Source: Halovulum sp039180525 (GTDB taxonomy: Bacteria > Pseudomonadota > Alphaproteobacteria > Rhodobacterales > Rhodobacteraceae). From it: 10,181 nucleotides of DNA. A model generated the notes under the pieces. The model did not search any database, was not told where the DNA came from, and saw only the letters and a list, made by a program, of their open reading frames with translations. Where the stretch lies: assembly GCA_039180525.1 (NCBI GenBank), contig JBCDDF010000079.1, positions 1-10,181 of the forward strand, given 5' to 3'. Shown piece after piece: positions 1-6,956 of this stretch. Numbering within the stretch: position 1 is the stretch's first letter; every line of letters starts with the position of its first letter. Made by a program: the position numbers and the translations under genes.

Positions 1-564
1 CATCTTCTTGGTATGCGGCAGCCGGTCCAGATCGCATGGCAGGCCCAGCCGGGCGCAGATCGCCTGAATATCCTCGCCCAGATGTTCATAGCGGATATAG
101 GCGTTCGCCACCGGCCAGCCGGCGATGGTGTACATGCGCCGGTCCTGCGCGGCGAAATAGTTCTGATCCAGCCAGGTGTTGAACGCTTCGCGGTGTTCGG
201 CAAAGGACAGCGCGGCCAGCGCATCGCGGTCGCGGTGATAGGTATAGCGGAACGCCGACAGCGTGCGCGTGAACGGGTTCCGCACGGTGGCGAACTTGAA
301 ATAGCTCAGGAACACCCGCGGGCCGGCCTTGCGCAGCACGCTCATCGCGCGCATGTGCTGCGGCCAGCTCGCCAGCCGCCGCTTCGCCTTGCCGCGCCGA
401 CTGCCGACGATGCCCGTGGGCCCGATGAACTCGTCACAGTATTCGGGTCGTGGCGGCGCGCTCTCCGGCAGGCAGAAGGGTTCGAAGAACATCTCCACAC
501 TGGTCGAGGCGGTCTTCTTGGTCTTGAAGAAGATGAATTTATGCGTGTGAGAGATCAGCACCAT
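1..564 (-). CDS. Sulfotransferase-family protein, partial (3' end beyond the window)
   Basis: The reading frame opens with ATG at 564 and stays open for 188 codons to base 1, so the C-terminus is missing. Seen: an N-terminal strand and loop 'FIFFKTKKTASTS' (about residues 10-22), which fits the 5'-phosphosulfate loop of PAPS-dependent sulfotransferases, and 'FATVRNPFTRTLS' (about 91-103), which fits the 3'-phosphate-binding segment with its Arg and Ser. 'YIRYEHL' (about 156-162) also fits the fold. By family knowledge such enzymes move sulfate from PAPS to a sugar, lipid or other hydroxyl; the acceptor cannot be read from sequence. No signal peptide or membrane segment is visible, so it is probably cytosolic. 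The start lies 4 nt after the stop of the next sulfotransferase gene, with which it shares several blocks (KT-KTA-TS-EM, EPFC-P, VRNPF, EHL), so the two look like tandem duplicates read as one unit behind sucD. The family is fairly sure; the substrate is unknown. Confidence 0.8.
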   Translation of the reverse strand, partial: MVLISHTHKFIFFKTKKTASTSVEMFFEPFCLPESAPPRPEYCDEFIGPTGIVGSRRGKAKRRLASWPQHMRAMSVLRKAGPRVFLSYFKFATVRNPFTRTLSAFRYTYHRDRDALAALSFAEHREAFNTWLDQNYFAAQDRRMYTIAGWPVANAYIRYEHLGEDIQAICARLGLPCDLDRLPHTKKM

Positions 565-568
565 CGTC

Positions 569-1243
569 TCAGCCCCGCCCCGCGAGGCGCGGATCCTCGG
601 CATAGCCGCCATGTTCGAAGGCCCAGGCCATGCGCCGCCGCACGATGTCGGTGCAGGCCGCGTCGAAATAGGCCGCTGGGTCCGGGCCCGCCGCCGGGGC
701 CGCGCGTTTGGCCTGCGGCAGCGCGGCCGGGTTCAACGCCAGCCCCAGCGCCCGGCTCAGCGAGACCAGATCCGCGGTCAGATGCTCGAACCGGATCAGC
801 CGGTCCACCACCCAGGCGCCGCCGATTTGCACGATCCGCGCGTCGTCGGGCCAGGTCTCTGCCGCCAGCCAGCGGCGGAATCGGGCGATGCAGCCCGGGC
901 TCTGCCGCGGGTCGCCGGTCAGCCAGTGATAGAGCGACACCATCCGGTCGAACGGATTGCGGACCGCCGATATTTTGACGTAGCGGTCCCAGCGGCGCGC
1001 GCCGAGGTTTCGGCGGACCCGTTCGGCCGGCATGTGGTTGCGCCAGTCGCGCCGCCACACCGTCCGCTGTCCCGGCACGCCGCGCGCGCCGACGATCCCG
1101 TATCGCGACCGTTTGGCCGGTGCGATCTCGGCCACGTCCTGGCCGGGCGGCACACAGAAGGGTTCCAGCAGCATCTCGATCGAGGTGCCGGCGGTCTTTC
1201 GCGTCTTGAGAAACACGAACCCTTTCGTGTGGCTGACCAGCAT
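569..1243 (-). CDS. Sulfotransferase-family protein behind sucD
   Basis: 224 residues. The 5'-phosphosulfate loop is 'FLKTRKTAGTSIEM' (about residues 11-24) and the 3'-phosphate-binding segment is 'ISAVRNPFDRMVSLY' (about 91-105). 'LIRFEHL' (about 149-155) and a Tyr-bearing C-terminus complete the usual outline of bacterial Sulfotransfer_2-like proteins, whose length it matches. It probably transfers sulfate from PAPS to a carbohydrate or lipid; the acceptor is unknown. The ATG at 1243 lies 5 nt past the sucD stop, and the GAGG formed at that stop can serve as ribosome binding site, so translation is probably coupled to sucD. The downstream paralogue starts 4 nt after its stop. A competing antisense frame (611-1657) and an overlapping minus frame (555-1256) lack recognisable motifs. 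Its link to succinyl-CoA synthetase is positional only; nothing in the protein points to a TCA role. Confidence 0.85.
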   Translation of the reverse strand: MLVSHTKGFVFLKTRKTAGTSIEMLLEPFCVPPGQDVAEIAPAKRSRYGIVGARGVPGQRTVWRRDWRNHMPAERVRRNLGARRWDRYVKISAVRNPFDRMVSLYHWLTGDPRQSPGCIARFRRWLAAETWPDDARIVQIGGAWVVDRLIRFEHLTADLVSLSRALGLALNPAALPQAKRAAPAAGPDPAAYFDAACTDIVRRRMAWAFEHGGYAEDPRLAGRG

Positions 1244-1248
1244 GCGCC

Positions 1249-2130
<882 letters not shown>

Positions 2131-2163
2131 TTGAGTTCCTTCGAGTTCCGCCGCTGCCGGCGA

Positions 2164-2452
2164 TTATCCGCGCGCTCTTGCGGTCAGGCGATAGTCGGGG
2201 GCGGCGCCGGTCAGCACCGTCAGCGTGCCGCGATGGCGGGTACGGGCGGCGATGCGGCGTGGCGTTGAACCGCCCCAGGCCCGGGCCGCGCGCCCAGGCG
2301 TGGCATGGTGAGTCGGCGCGGAAATCGATGCGGCAGCGCGGCTCGCCATCTGGTTCGCGGATGACGGCGTCGATGGCCAGGGCTTCGCCCGTTCGACGCT
2401 TGAAACGTCCACTGGACGTTTCATCGGCTTCGCCGAACCGCGTCTCACCCAC
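2164..2452 (-). pseudogene. Frame-broken small gene remnant between sucC and sucD
   Basis: Two minus-strand frames each look coding over half of this stretch. The frame from GTG at 2452, overlapping the sucC end by 8 bases, reads 'GEALAIDAVIREPDGEPRC' and on to 'GLGRFNA', with mostly G/C third positions down to about 2260. From there the same frame loses that bias, while the frame that ends in TAA at 2164 gains it and reads 'RRIAARTRHRGTLTVLTG' and 'APDYRLTARARG'. Skipping one base near 2250-2265 joins them into one protein of about 95 residues. The first 20 or so codons are formed by the palindromic repeat at 2380-2435, so the original start may be lost. I do not recognise a family. It may be a decayed conserved gene, a sequencing error in an intact gene, or chance bias in a GC-rich spacer. 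Confidence 0.45.
2380..2435. repeat. Triple palindrome: 23-bp perfect palindrome flanked by two mini-hairpins
   Basis: A perfect palindrome occupies 2401-2423: arms TGAAACGTCCA and TGGACGTTTCA around a single C. On either side lies a smaller hairpin with a TTC loop, GGGC-TTC-GCCC at 2380-2390 and CGGC-TTC-GCCG at 2425-2435, which share the direct repeat GGCTTCGCC. It begins within 25 bases of the sucC stop. The layout resembles a REP/BIME-type repeat or an RNA processing and attenuation element in a sucC-sucD transcript. No T-run follows, so it is not a classical terminator. Confidence 0.7.
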
Positions 2453-3638
2453 TCACAGCCTTCACGATTTTCTCGGCCGCATCGGCCAGGTCGTCCGCGG
2501 CGATCACGTCGACGTCGGAATTGTTCAGGATTTCCTTGCCCTTCTCCACATTCGTGCCCTCAAGCCGCACCACCAGGGGGACCTGCAGGCCGACCTCCTT
2601 GACCGCGGCCACGACGCCCTCGGCGATCACGTCGCAGCGCATGATGCCGCCGAAGATGTTGACCAGGATGCCTTTGACCTGCGGGTCGGAGGTGATGATC
2701 TTGAACGCCTCGGTTACCTTTTCGCGGGTCGCGCCGCCGCCCACATCCAGGAAATTCGCCGGCTCCGAGCCGTAGAGCTTGATGATGTCCATCGTCGCCA
2801 TGGCCAGCCCGGCGCCGTTGACCATGCAGCCGATTTCGCCATCCAGCGCGATGTAGTTCAGATCGAATTTCGACGCCGCAAGCTCTTTGGGGTCCTCTTC
2901 GGTCTCGTCGCGCAGGGCCAGGATCGCCGGCTGGCGGTAGAGCGCGTTCGAATCGAAGCCCATCTTCGCGTCCAGGCATCTCAGATGCCCGTCTTTGGTC
3001 ACGATCAGCGGGTTGATCTCCAGCATTTCCATGTCGCGTTCGACGAACATGGCGAACAGCGTGTTCACCAGCTTTACGCATTCCTTGACCTGGCCACCCG
3101 TCAGCCCCAGCGCAAACGCGACGCGACGGCCATGGAAGCCGGAGATGCCGCTGGCCGGATCCACCGAGAACGACAGGATCTTTTCCGGCGTCTTGGCCGC
3201 CACCTCTTCGATGTCCATGCCGCCTTCGGTCGAGCATACGAACGAAATCCGCGACGATCCGCGATCGACCAAGAGCGCCAGGTAAAGCTCGGTCGCGATG
3301 TCCGAGCCATCCTCGATATAAACCCGGTTGACCTGCTTGCCCGCGGGCCCGGTCTGGTGTGTCACCAGCGTGCGGCCTAGCATCTTTTGCGCCTGTTCGG
3401 CGGCATCTTCGACCGATTTGGTGATGCGCACGCCGCCCTGATCGCCGGCGGCGGATTCCTTGAACGACCCCTTGCCGCGGCCGCCGGCATGGATCTGCGC
3501 CTTGACCACCCAGATCGGGCCGTCCAACTCGCCGGCCATGGTCTTTGCCTCTTCGGCGCGGGTGACGGCGCGGCCGTCGCTGACCGGGGCGCCGTAGTCC
3601 TTCAACAGCTGCTTTGCCTGGTATTCGTGGATGTTCAT
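2445..3638 (-). CDS. sucC: Succinate-CoA ligase (ADP-forming), beta subunit
   Basis: 397 residues from the chosen start, the standard length. It is the nucleotide-binding partner of SucD; the two form succinyl-CoA synthetase of the TCA cycle. Seen: the N-terminus 'MNIHEYQAKQLL', the ATP-grasp segment 'VVKAQIHAGGRGKG' (about residues 44-57), the metal-binding 'EMLEINPL' (about 204-211), 'GCMVNGAGLAMATMD' (about 270-284), 'FLDVGGGA' (about 296-303) and 'NIFGGIMRCDVIA' (about 327-339). The frame is open further upstream to 3794, but the conserved N-terminus and a GCGGGGG ribosome site support ATG 3638 over ATG 3647, which lies too close to that site, and over the longer forms. An upstream region with twin palindromes suggests its own regulated promoter, although mdh and a sulfotransferase gene precede it on the same strand. 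Identification is secure. Confidence 0.98.
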   Translation of the reverse strand: MNIHEYQAKQLLKDYGAPVSDGRAVTRAEEAKTMAGELDGPIWVVKAQIHAGGRGKGSFKESAAGDQGGVRITKSVEDAAEQAQKMLGRTLVTHQTGPAGKQVNRVYIEDGSDIATELYLALLVDRGSSRISFVCSTEGGMDIEEVAAKTPEKILSFSVDPASGISGFHGRRVAFALGLTGGQVKECVKLVNTLFAMFVERDMEMLEINPLIVTKDGHLRCLDAKMGFDSNALYRQPAILALRDETEEDPKELAASKFDLNYIALDGEIGCMVNGAGLAMATMDIIKLYGSEPANFLDVGGGATREKVTEAFKIITSDPQVKGILVNIFGGIMRCDVIAEGVVAAVKEVGLQVPLVVRLEGTNVEKGKEILNNSDVDVIAADDLADAAEKIVKAVSG

Positions 3639-3790
3639 GGACGACATGCCCCCGCTTTTGCTGGCCGTGAAGACTCGGAGTATTGGGTTTGCGTAGCGCG
3701 AGGCCGCGTCGGGGGCAAAGGAAACTTGGTCGATTTTCCGAAGCTTACCGGTTTCCGCCGAATTTGTGATCACACAAAAAAATTTTGTGG
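3639..3790 (-). promoter_or_regulatory. sucC upstream region (leader, probable promoter)
   Basis: About 150 bases separate the sulfotransferase stop from the sucC start. The distal third (about 3720-3790) is much richer in A/T than its surroundings, as expected for a promoter and operator region on the minus strand. I cannot assign -35 and -10 boxes with confidence. The open frame running upstream from sucC through this stretch gives an arbitrary-looking peptide and is not taken as coding. Confidence 0.45.
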
Positions 3791-3795
3791 TCACA
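3765..3795. promoter_or_regulatory. Twin operator-like palindromes 21 bp apart
   Basis: TGTGATCACA at 3765-3774 is a perfect 10-bp palindrome. TGTGGTCACA at 3786-3795 is the same sequence with one change. Each is preceded by TTT or TT. Their centres lie 21 bp apart, two helical turns, so a dimeric regulator could bind both on one DNA face. The second copy overlaps the stop codon of the upstream sulfotransferase gene. The pair could also fold in RNA as an imperfect hairpin around the A/T tract, so a transcript-end role is possible. The regulator is unknown; a GntR- or CRP/FNR-like factor is only a guess. Confidence 0.5.
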
Positions 3796-4447
3796 TTTGC
3801 GGGGTTGGGTAAACGCTTTCTTCATCCTTGCCCCAGGGCGGGGTGAAATACGCGCCGAGCAGCGCATAGTCGGGCGCCAGATACGCCGCCAGCGCGCGCC
3901 GCGTGGCCGGGGCCAGATCCGCCCATGTCAGTTTGGGCCCGCCGGTCTGGTGGTGGCCGAACACCACCTCGCGCCCCAACCGGGCGGACAGCTCACGCGC
4001 CAGACGGGGCAATTCGTCGATCCGGTAGATCGCGTCGAAAAAGCTCAGATCCGTGCCCAGATAGCGGCGCTGCAGCATCAGATGGCGGCGCACGCGGTCA
4101 TTGGTCAGCATATAGACGCGCAGGTTCTGGAAGAACGTGTCGGGGTCGGGTCGCGGTGTCCGGCGCAAGAGGCGCAGCGCGGCGACGGAGACGCCCGACC
4201 GGATGATGTCGCGTTCGTGCACGACCCGGTTGGCATAGCCCGACAGCGCGCGCGCCAGTGGGTCGCGCACCACCGCGAACCGCCAGCGCCCGGCGGTGCG
4301 TCGGCGCAGGCCGGGCGACATGCGCTTGTTGCCGATGTTCTCGAACCCGTCCGGGCACGCCGCCTCAAGGGCGAAGCGGATGGTTGAGTTGGCGACCTTG
4401 GGGATCGGAAAATAGGCGATCCCGAACGGATCCAGCAGGACCGCCAA
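3791..4447 (-). CDS. Sulfotransferase-family protein between mdh and sucC
   Basis: 218 residues. The N-terminal 'AYFPIPKVANSTI' (about residues 11-23) matches the 5'-phosphosulfate loop, with Lys at about 17, and 'FAVVRDPLARALSGY' (about 57-71) matches the 3'-phosphate-binding segment. The end 'LAPDYALLGAYF' (about 190-201) is typical of the Sulfotransfer_2 family. It is only distantly like the two tandem genes behind sucD. Activity on a saccharide or lipid hydroxyl with PAPS is likely by family; the acceptor is unknown. The start is assigned as TTG at 4447 because the frame is closed one codon earlier by the mdh stop and no ATG or GTG precedes the PAPS loop. No good ribosome site is visible, so it is probably translated by reinitiation after mdh. 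Its last codons overlap an operator-like palindrome upstream of sucC. Confidence 0.85.
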   Translation of the reverse strand: MAVLLDPFGIAYFPIPKVANSTIRFALEAACPDGFENIGNKRMSPGLRRRTAGRWRFAVVRDPLARALSGYANRVVHERDIIRSGVSVAALRLLRRTPRPDPDTFFQNLRVYMLTNDRVRRHLMLQRRYLGTDLSFFDAIYRIDELPRLARELSARLGREVVFGHHQTGGPKLTWADLAPATRRALAAYLAPDYALLGAYFTPPWGKDEESVYPTPQM

Positions 4448-4450
4448 GGC

Positions 4451-5413
4451 TCAGGCGAGGCTTTGGTCGATCCCCTGGCAGGCCTCTACCAGACCTTTGA
4501 CCGCGTCGACCGATTTGTCGAACATCGCCTTTTCGTCCTTGTTCAGCTTGATCTCGACCACGCGCTCGATGCCGCCTGCGCCGATGATGGTGGGCACGCC
4601 AACATACATGTTCTTGACGCCATAGGCGCCCGACAGATGCGCGGCACAGGGCAACAGGCGTTTCTGGTCCTTCAGATAGGCCTCCGCCATCTCGATGGCC
4701 GAGGCGGCGGGGGCGTAGAACGCCGACCCGGTCTTCAAAAGCCCCACGATTTCCGCGCCGCCGTCGCGGGTGCGCTGGACGATGGCGTCCAGGTTTTCCT
4801 GGCTGGTCCAGCCCATCTCCACCAGATCGGGCAGCGGGATGCCGGCGACCGTGGAATAGCGCGTCAGCGGCACCATCGTATCGCCATGCCCGCCGAGCAC
4901 GAAGGCGGTGACGTCCTTGACCGAAACCTTGAATTCATCGGCCAGGAAATGCCGAAACCGGGCGCTGTCGAGCACGCCCGCCATGCCGCAGACCTTTTCA
5001 CGCGGCAGGCCGGAAAATTCGCGCAGCGCCCAGACCATCGCGTCGAGTGGGTTGGTGATGCAGATGACAAAGGCGTTCGGGGCGTGCTGGGCGATGCCCT
5101 CGCCTACGGATTTCATGACCTTTAGGTTGATGCCCAGCAAGTCGTCGCGGCTCATGCCCGGTTTGCGGGCCACCCCGGCGGTGACGATGCAGACATCCGC
5201 GCCGGCGATTTCGGCGTAGTCCTGCGTGCCGCCAAGGGCTGCGTCGAACTTGTCCACCGGGGCGCTTTCGGCGATGTCTAGCGCCTTGCCCTGGGGGATG
5301 CCCTCGGCGATGTCGAAGAGGACGACATCGCCCAATTCCTTCAGCGCGGCCAGATGAGCCAGCGTGCCGCCGATCTGCCCGGCGCCGATCAGGGCGATTT
5401 TCGCGCGTGCCAT
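4451..5413 (-). CDS. mdh: Malate dehydrogenase (NAD-dependent)
   Basis: 320 residues, the usual length of the LDH-like MDH of alphaproteobacteria. It oxidises L-malate to oxaloacetate in the TCA cycle and here would take the malate released by the ethylmalonyl-CoA pathway. Seen: the Rossmann motif 'IALIGAGQIGGTLAH' (about residues 6-20), Asp at about 34 for NAD, the mobile loop 'GVARKPGMSRDDLL' (about 80-93) with substrate-binding arginines, 'ITNPLDAMVW' (about 119-128), 'GVLDSARFR' with an Arg at about 152, and the catalytic His in 'GGHGDTMVP' (about 174-182, His 176). The ATG at 5413 has a strong ribosome site GGAGGA (5422-5427) 8 bases upstream; frames extending to 5524 lack conservation. 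A sulfotransferase frame follows at once, in phase. Identification is secure. Confidence 0.98.
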   Translation of the reverse strand: MARAKIALIGAGQIGGTLAHLAALKELGDVVLFDIAEGIPQGKALDIAESAPVDKFDAALGGTQDYAEIAGADVCIVTAGVARKPGMSRDDLLGINLKVMKSVGEGIAQHAPNAFVICITNPLDAMVWALREFSGLPREKVCGMAGVLDSARFRHFLADEFKVSVKDVTAFVLGGHGDTMVPLTRYSTVAGIPLPDLVEMGWTSQENLDAIVQRTRDGGAEIVGLLKTGSAFYAPAASAIEMAEAYLKDQKRLLPCAAHLSGAYGVKNMYVGVPTIIGAGGIERVVEIKLNKDEKAMFDKSVDAVKGLVEACQGIDQSLA

Positions 5414-5685
5414 GGTGGGGGTCCTCCGATGGGGTGTGGTCGCTGGGGCCGTTGGGTAATTGCAAAGCCCCGGTGCCGCAAGGGTGCTGTCGCCTCGGTG
5501 CCCCCGGGCCGGAGGGGGCGCCACCGGCTCGTGGGGGCCTCCGGCGGGGATATTTGGGGATCAAAGAAGCGGGGAGGGGCGGCGGCCGGCAATCCTTCAG
5601 GTGAGGCGCGGGTGCGAGCGCTTTCTTGGATGTCGGCGGGCGGCCTGGGAAATCCCATCGTATCTGTTTCCTAAGAAATGCTAGG
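5414..5685. other. GC-rich intergenic region between divergent mdh and the metallopeptidase-like gene
   Basis: No gene is supported here; the open frames on both strands are low-complexity Gly/Pro/Arg/Ala readings. It holds the mdh ribosome site (5422-5427, minus), a GC-only hairpin with arms GCCCCC (5500-5505) and GGGGGC (5514-5519), and an overlapping 8-bp inverted pair GCCGGAGG (5508-5515) and CCTCCGGC (5538-5545). The latter runs into GGGGATATTTGGGGATCAAA (5546-5565), the only A/T-containing patch. A promoter for mdh must lie in or near this stretch, but I cannot place it. A TTTGCAAT half-site lies on the minus strand at 5459-5466. Confidence 0.5.
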
Positions 5686-5715
5686 ATGCGCCTTATTCCT
5701 CTTGGGCACCAAACG

Positions 5716-6501
5716 ATGTCAAAGCCTGGACCCCGGCGCCCGGAGCGGCGCAATCGGACGATTGGAACGGTATCTTCCGGCTTTCGGCGGCGAAACGATC
5801 TGCGGATTCCGGAAAGCTGGGCCGACGGCGATGAGCGCCGGTTCTACGAGCGTGTTGACGGCGCGAATTGGAGTGCAGCCAAGGTCGGCGGCCGTGACAT
5901 TGCGATTGCCTTTGCATCGCCGAACCCGGGCTTTAGCTATGGCTGCACACCTCAGGATGTTCTGAGGCTGTTGACGGCTGTCGCGCCGCTGGTCCCGAAG
6001 CTGCCGGATATCATCGCGTTTCGCCAGCCGACGCGAAAACAGCGTGTATTGAATCCGGTCTGGGGCCGGTTCCTCTATTCTGCCCGATTTGGTGCCCATT
6101 GCGGTACGGCAATCGGTTTGGAAGCACAGCAAACCGGGGCGTGTCTTCGCTGGCCCAAACGCCTCCGCCCTGAGGATCGCGCGGAATTGGACCGTCTGCG
6201 CGCGGATGGGCATCTCTTTCGAGAGACCAGGCGCTACTATGAGGCGGTGTTAGAACCGGGCGCGCTGCGAAACACGATCCTGTATCGAACGGTGCTGCAC
6301 GAATTGGGACATCTTGCGCATTATCATGACGAAGTGCTGGATGCAGATAGTGCGACGAGCCCGGATCAAAGCTTTGCGGCGGAGCGCTACTTTCGGAAAC
6401 CGGTCGCTGAGCGCGAGACATTTGCGCATCGCTTTGCGGAAGTGATTTCGGCACAACTTAGATCGGCAGGGGCGATACCGTTCGATCCGATGCCGCGCTA
6501 A
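5716..6501 (+). CDS. HELGH-motif putative zinc metallopeptidase, accessory gene
   Basis: 261 residues from ATG 5716; ATG 5686 or 5626 in the same frame would also be possible, and none has a good ribosome site. The zinc-peptidase motif 'TVLHELGHLAHYHDE' spans about residues 192-206, with His 195, Glu 196 and His 199. The segment 'AERETFAHRFAEVI' about 35 residues later resembles the helix that supplies the third ligand in gluzincin-like and ImmA-like proteins (Glu 232 or Glu 234). The first 30 residues are very basic. No signal peptide or membrane segment is seen, so it is probably cytosolic. I do not recognise the exact family. GC content is visibly lower than in its neighbours (about half in the stretch around 6301-6360) and codon use is more relaxed. 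It interrupts the mdh-mcl2 neighbourhood and is followed by a 16-bp inverted repeat, which suggests acquisition by transfer. Confidence 0.75.
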   Translation: MSKPGPRRPERRNRTIGTVSSGFRRRNDLRIPESWADGDERRFYERVDGANWSAAKVGGRDIAIAFASPNPGFSYGCTPQDVLRLLTAVAPLVPKLPDIIAFRQPTRKQRVLNPVWGRFLYSARFGAHCGTAIGLEAQQTGACLRWPKRLRPEDRAELDRLRADGHLFRETRRYYEAVLEPGALRNTILYRTVLHELGHLAHYHDEVLDADSATSPDQSFAAERYFRKPVAERETFAHRFAEVISAQLRSAGAIPFDPMPR

Positions 6502-6523
6502 CAGGGCCAGTGCTGCTGAAAAG

Positions 6524-6580
6524 GTTAGGGTCAGGACCCGCTACGCCAGCGGCGCAGGATCAATGGGTCCTGACCCTAAC
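6524..6580. repeat. Perfect 16-bp inverted repeat with inner hairpin
   Basis: GTTAGGGTCAGGACCC at 6524-6539 and its exact reverse complement at 6565-6580 enclose a 25-base loop, which itself contains a small hairpin CGCC-AGC-GGCG (6544-6554). It starts 23 bases after the stop of the HELGH gene. No T-run follows on either side, so a simple terminator is unlikely. It may be a REP/MITE-like repeat or a strong RNA stem at the 3' end of the message. Confidence 0.75.
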
Positions 6581-6589
6581 AACCCGATC

Positions 6590-6620
6590 AAAAAAGGCGC
6601 CGCTCTTGCCGAGCGGCGCC
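6590..6620 (-). terminator. Rho-independent terminator of the small exported-protein gene
   Basis: On the minus strand a perfect 10-bp GC-rich stem (GGCGCCGCTC with GAGCGGCGCC, loop GGCAA) is followed by six T residues (6595 down to 6590). It lies about 28 bases past the stop of the exported-protein gene. Confidence 0.9.
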
Positions 6621-6647
6621 CTGGGGCCAGCGTCTGTAGGGGGAGGA

Positions 6648-6956
6648 TCAGACGGGGTGGCCCGATTTCGTCACGTCGCCGGGATTGCCCTGCCAGTTTT
6701 CGCCGGCAGCCATCAGACAGGCGCGGCCCGAGGGGGCGGTGATCAGGATGGTCCAGGTGCCGGTTTCGGTGGAGGCGAAGATCTCCACCACGCCATTGGA
6801 ACTGGCGAGCCCCGCGCCGGTGCGCGTTTCGCCATACTTCGCCTGCAGGCGTTCGATAATCCGTTCGCGATCGCCGCAGGCGCGGCCTTGTGCGACGGCC
6901 TGCGCCGGGAGAGCGATCGCGGCCAGCGTGGCGAGGGCGATGAAAATTCTTTTCAT
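6648..6956 (-). CDS. Small exported protein of unknown function
   Basis: 102 residues. The ATG at 6956 is preceded by AGAGGT at 7-8 bases, and the frame gives a clear signal peptide: 'MKR', a hydrophobic stretch to about residue 17, and a likely signal peptidase I site after 'LPAQA' (about residue 20). A start at 7028 is open but would put an arbitrary basic stretch before the signal peptide. The mature part of about 80 residues begins near 'GRACGDRERIIERLQ', has two cysteines (about 27 and 80) that could form a disulfide in the periplasm, and a beta-rich middle 'EIFASTETGTWTILIT' (about 58-73). I recall similar short periplasmic proteins in Rhodobacterales, but no function. It is a single-gene unit with its own terminator. 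Confidence 0.85.
   Translation of the reverse strand: MKRIFIALATLAAIALPAQAVAQGRACGDRERIIERLQAKYGETRTGAGLASSNGVVEIFASTETGTWTILITAPSGRACLMAAGENWQGNPGDVTKSGHPV

Noticed and set aside
2178..3380. 400-codon plus-strand frame opposite sucC
   Set aside because: Antisense to sucC, which is identified by several conserved motifs.
3639..3794. N-terminal extension of sucC in the same frame
   Set aside because: The extension is arbitrary sequence over an A/T-rich control region, while the 397-residue form starts with the conserved family N-terminus.
3765..3795. Reading the twin palindromes as a classical Rho-independent terminator
   Set aside because: The T-run lies in the loop rather than after the stem, and the stem is imperfect with a bulge.
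5459..5466. TTTGCAAT on the minus strand upstream of mdh as a site for a RamB/PccR-like regulator
   Set aside because: Such regulators are associated with TTTGCAAA pairs; here there is one imperfect half-site, which can occur by chance.
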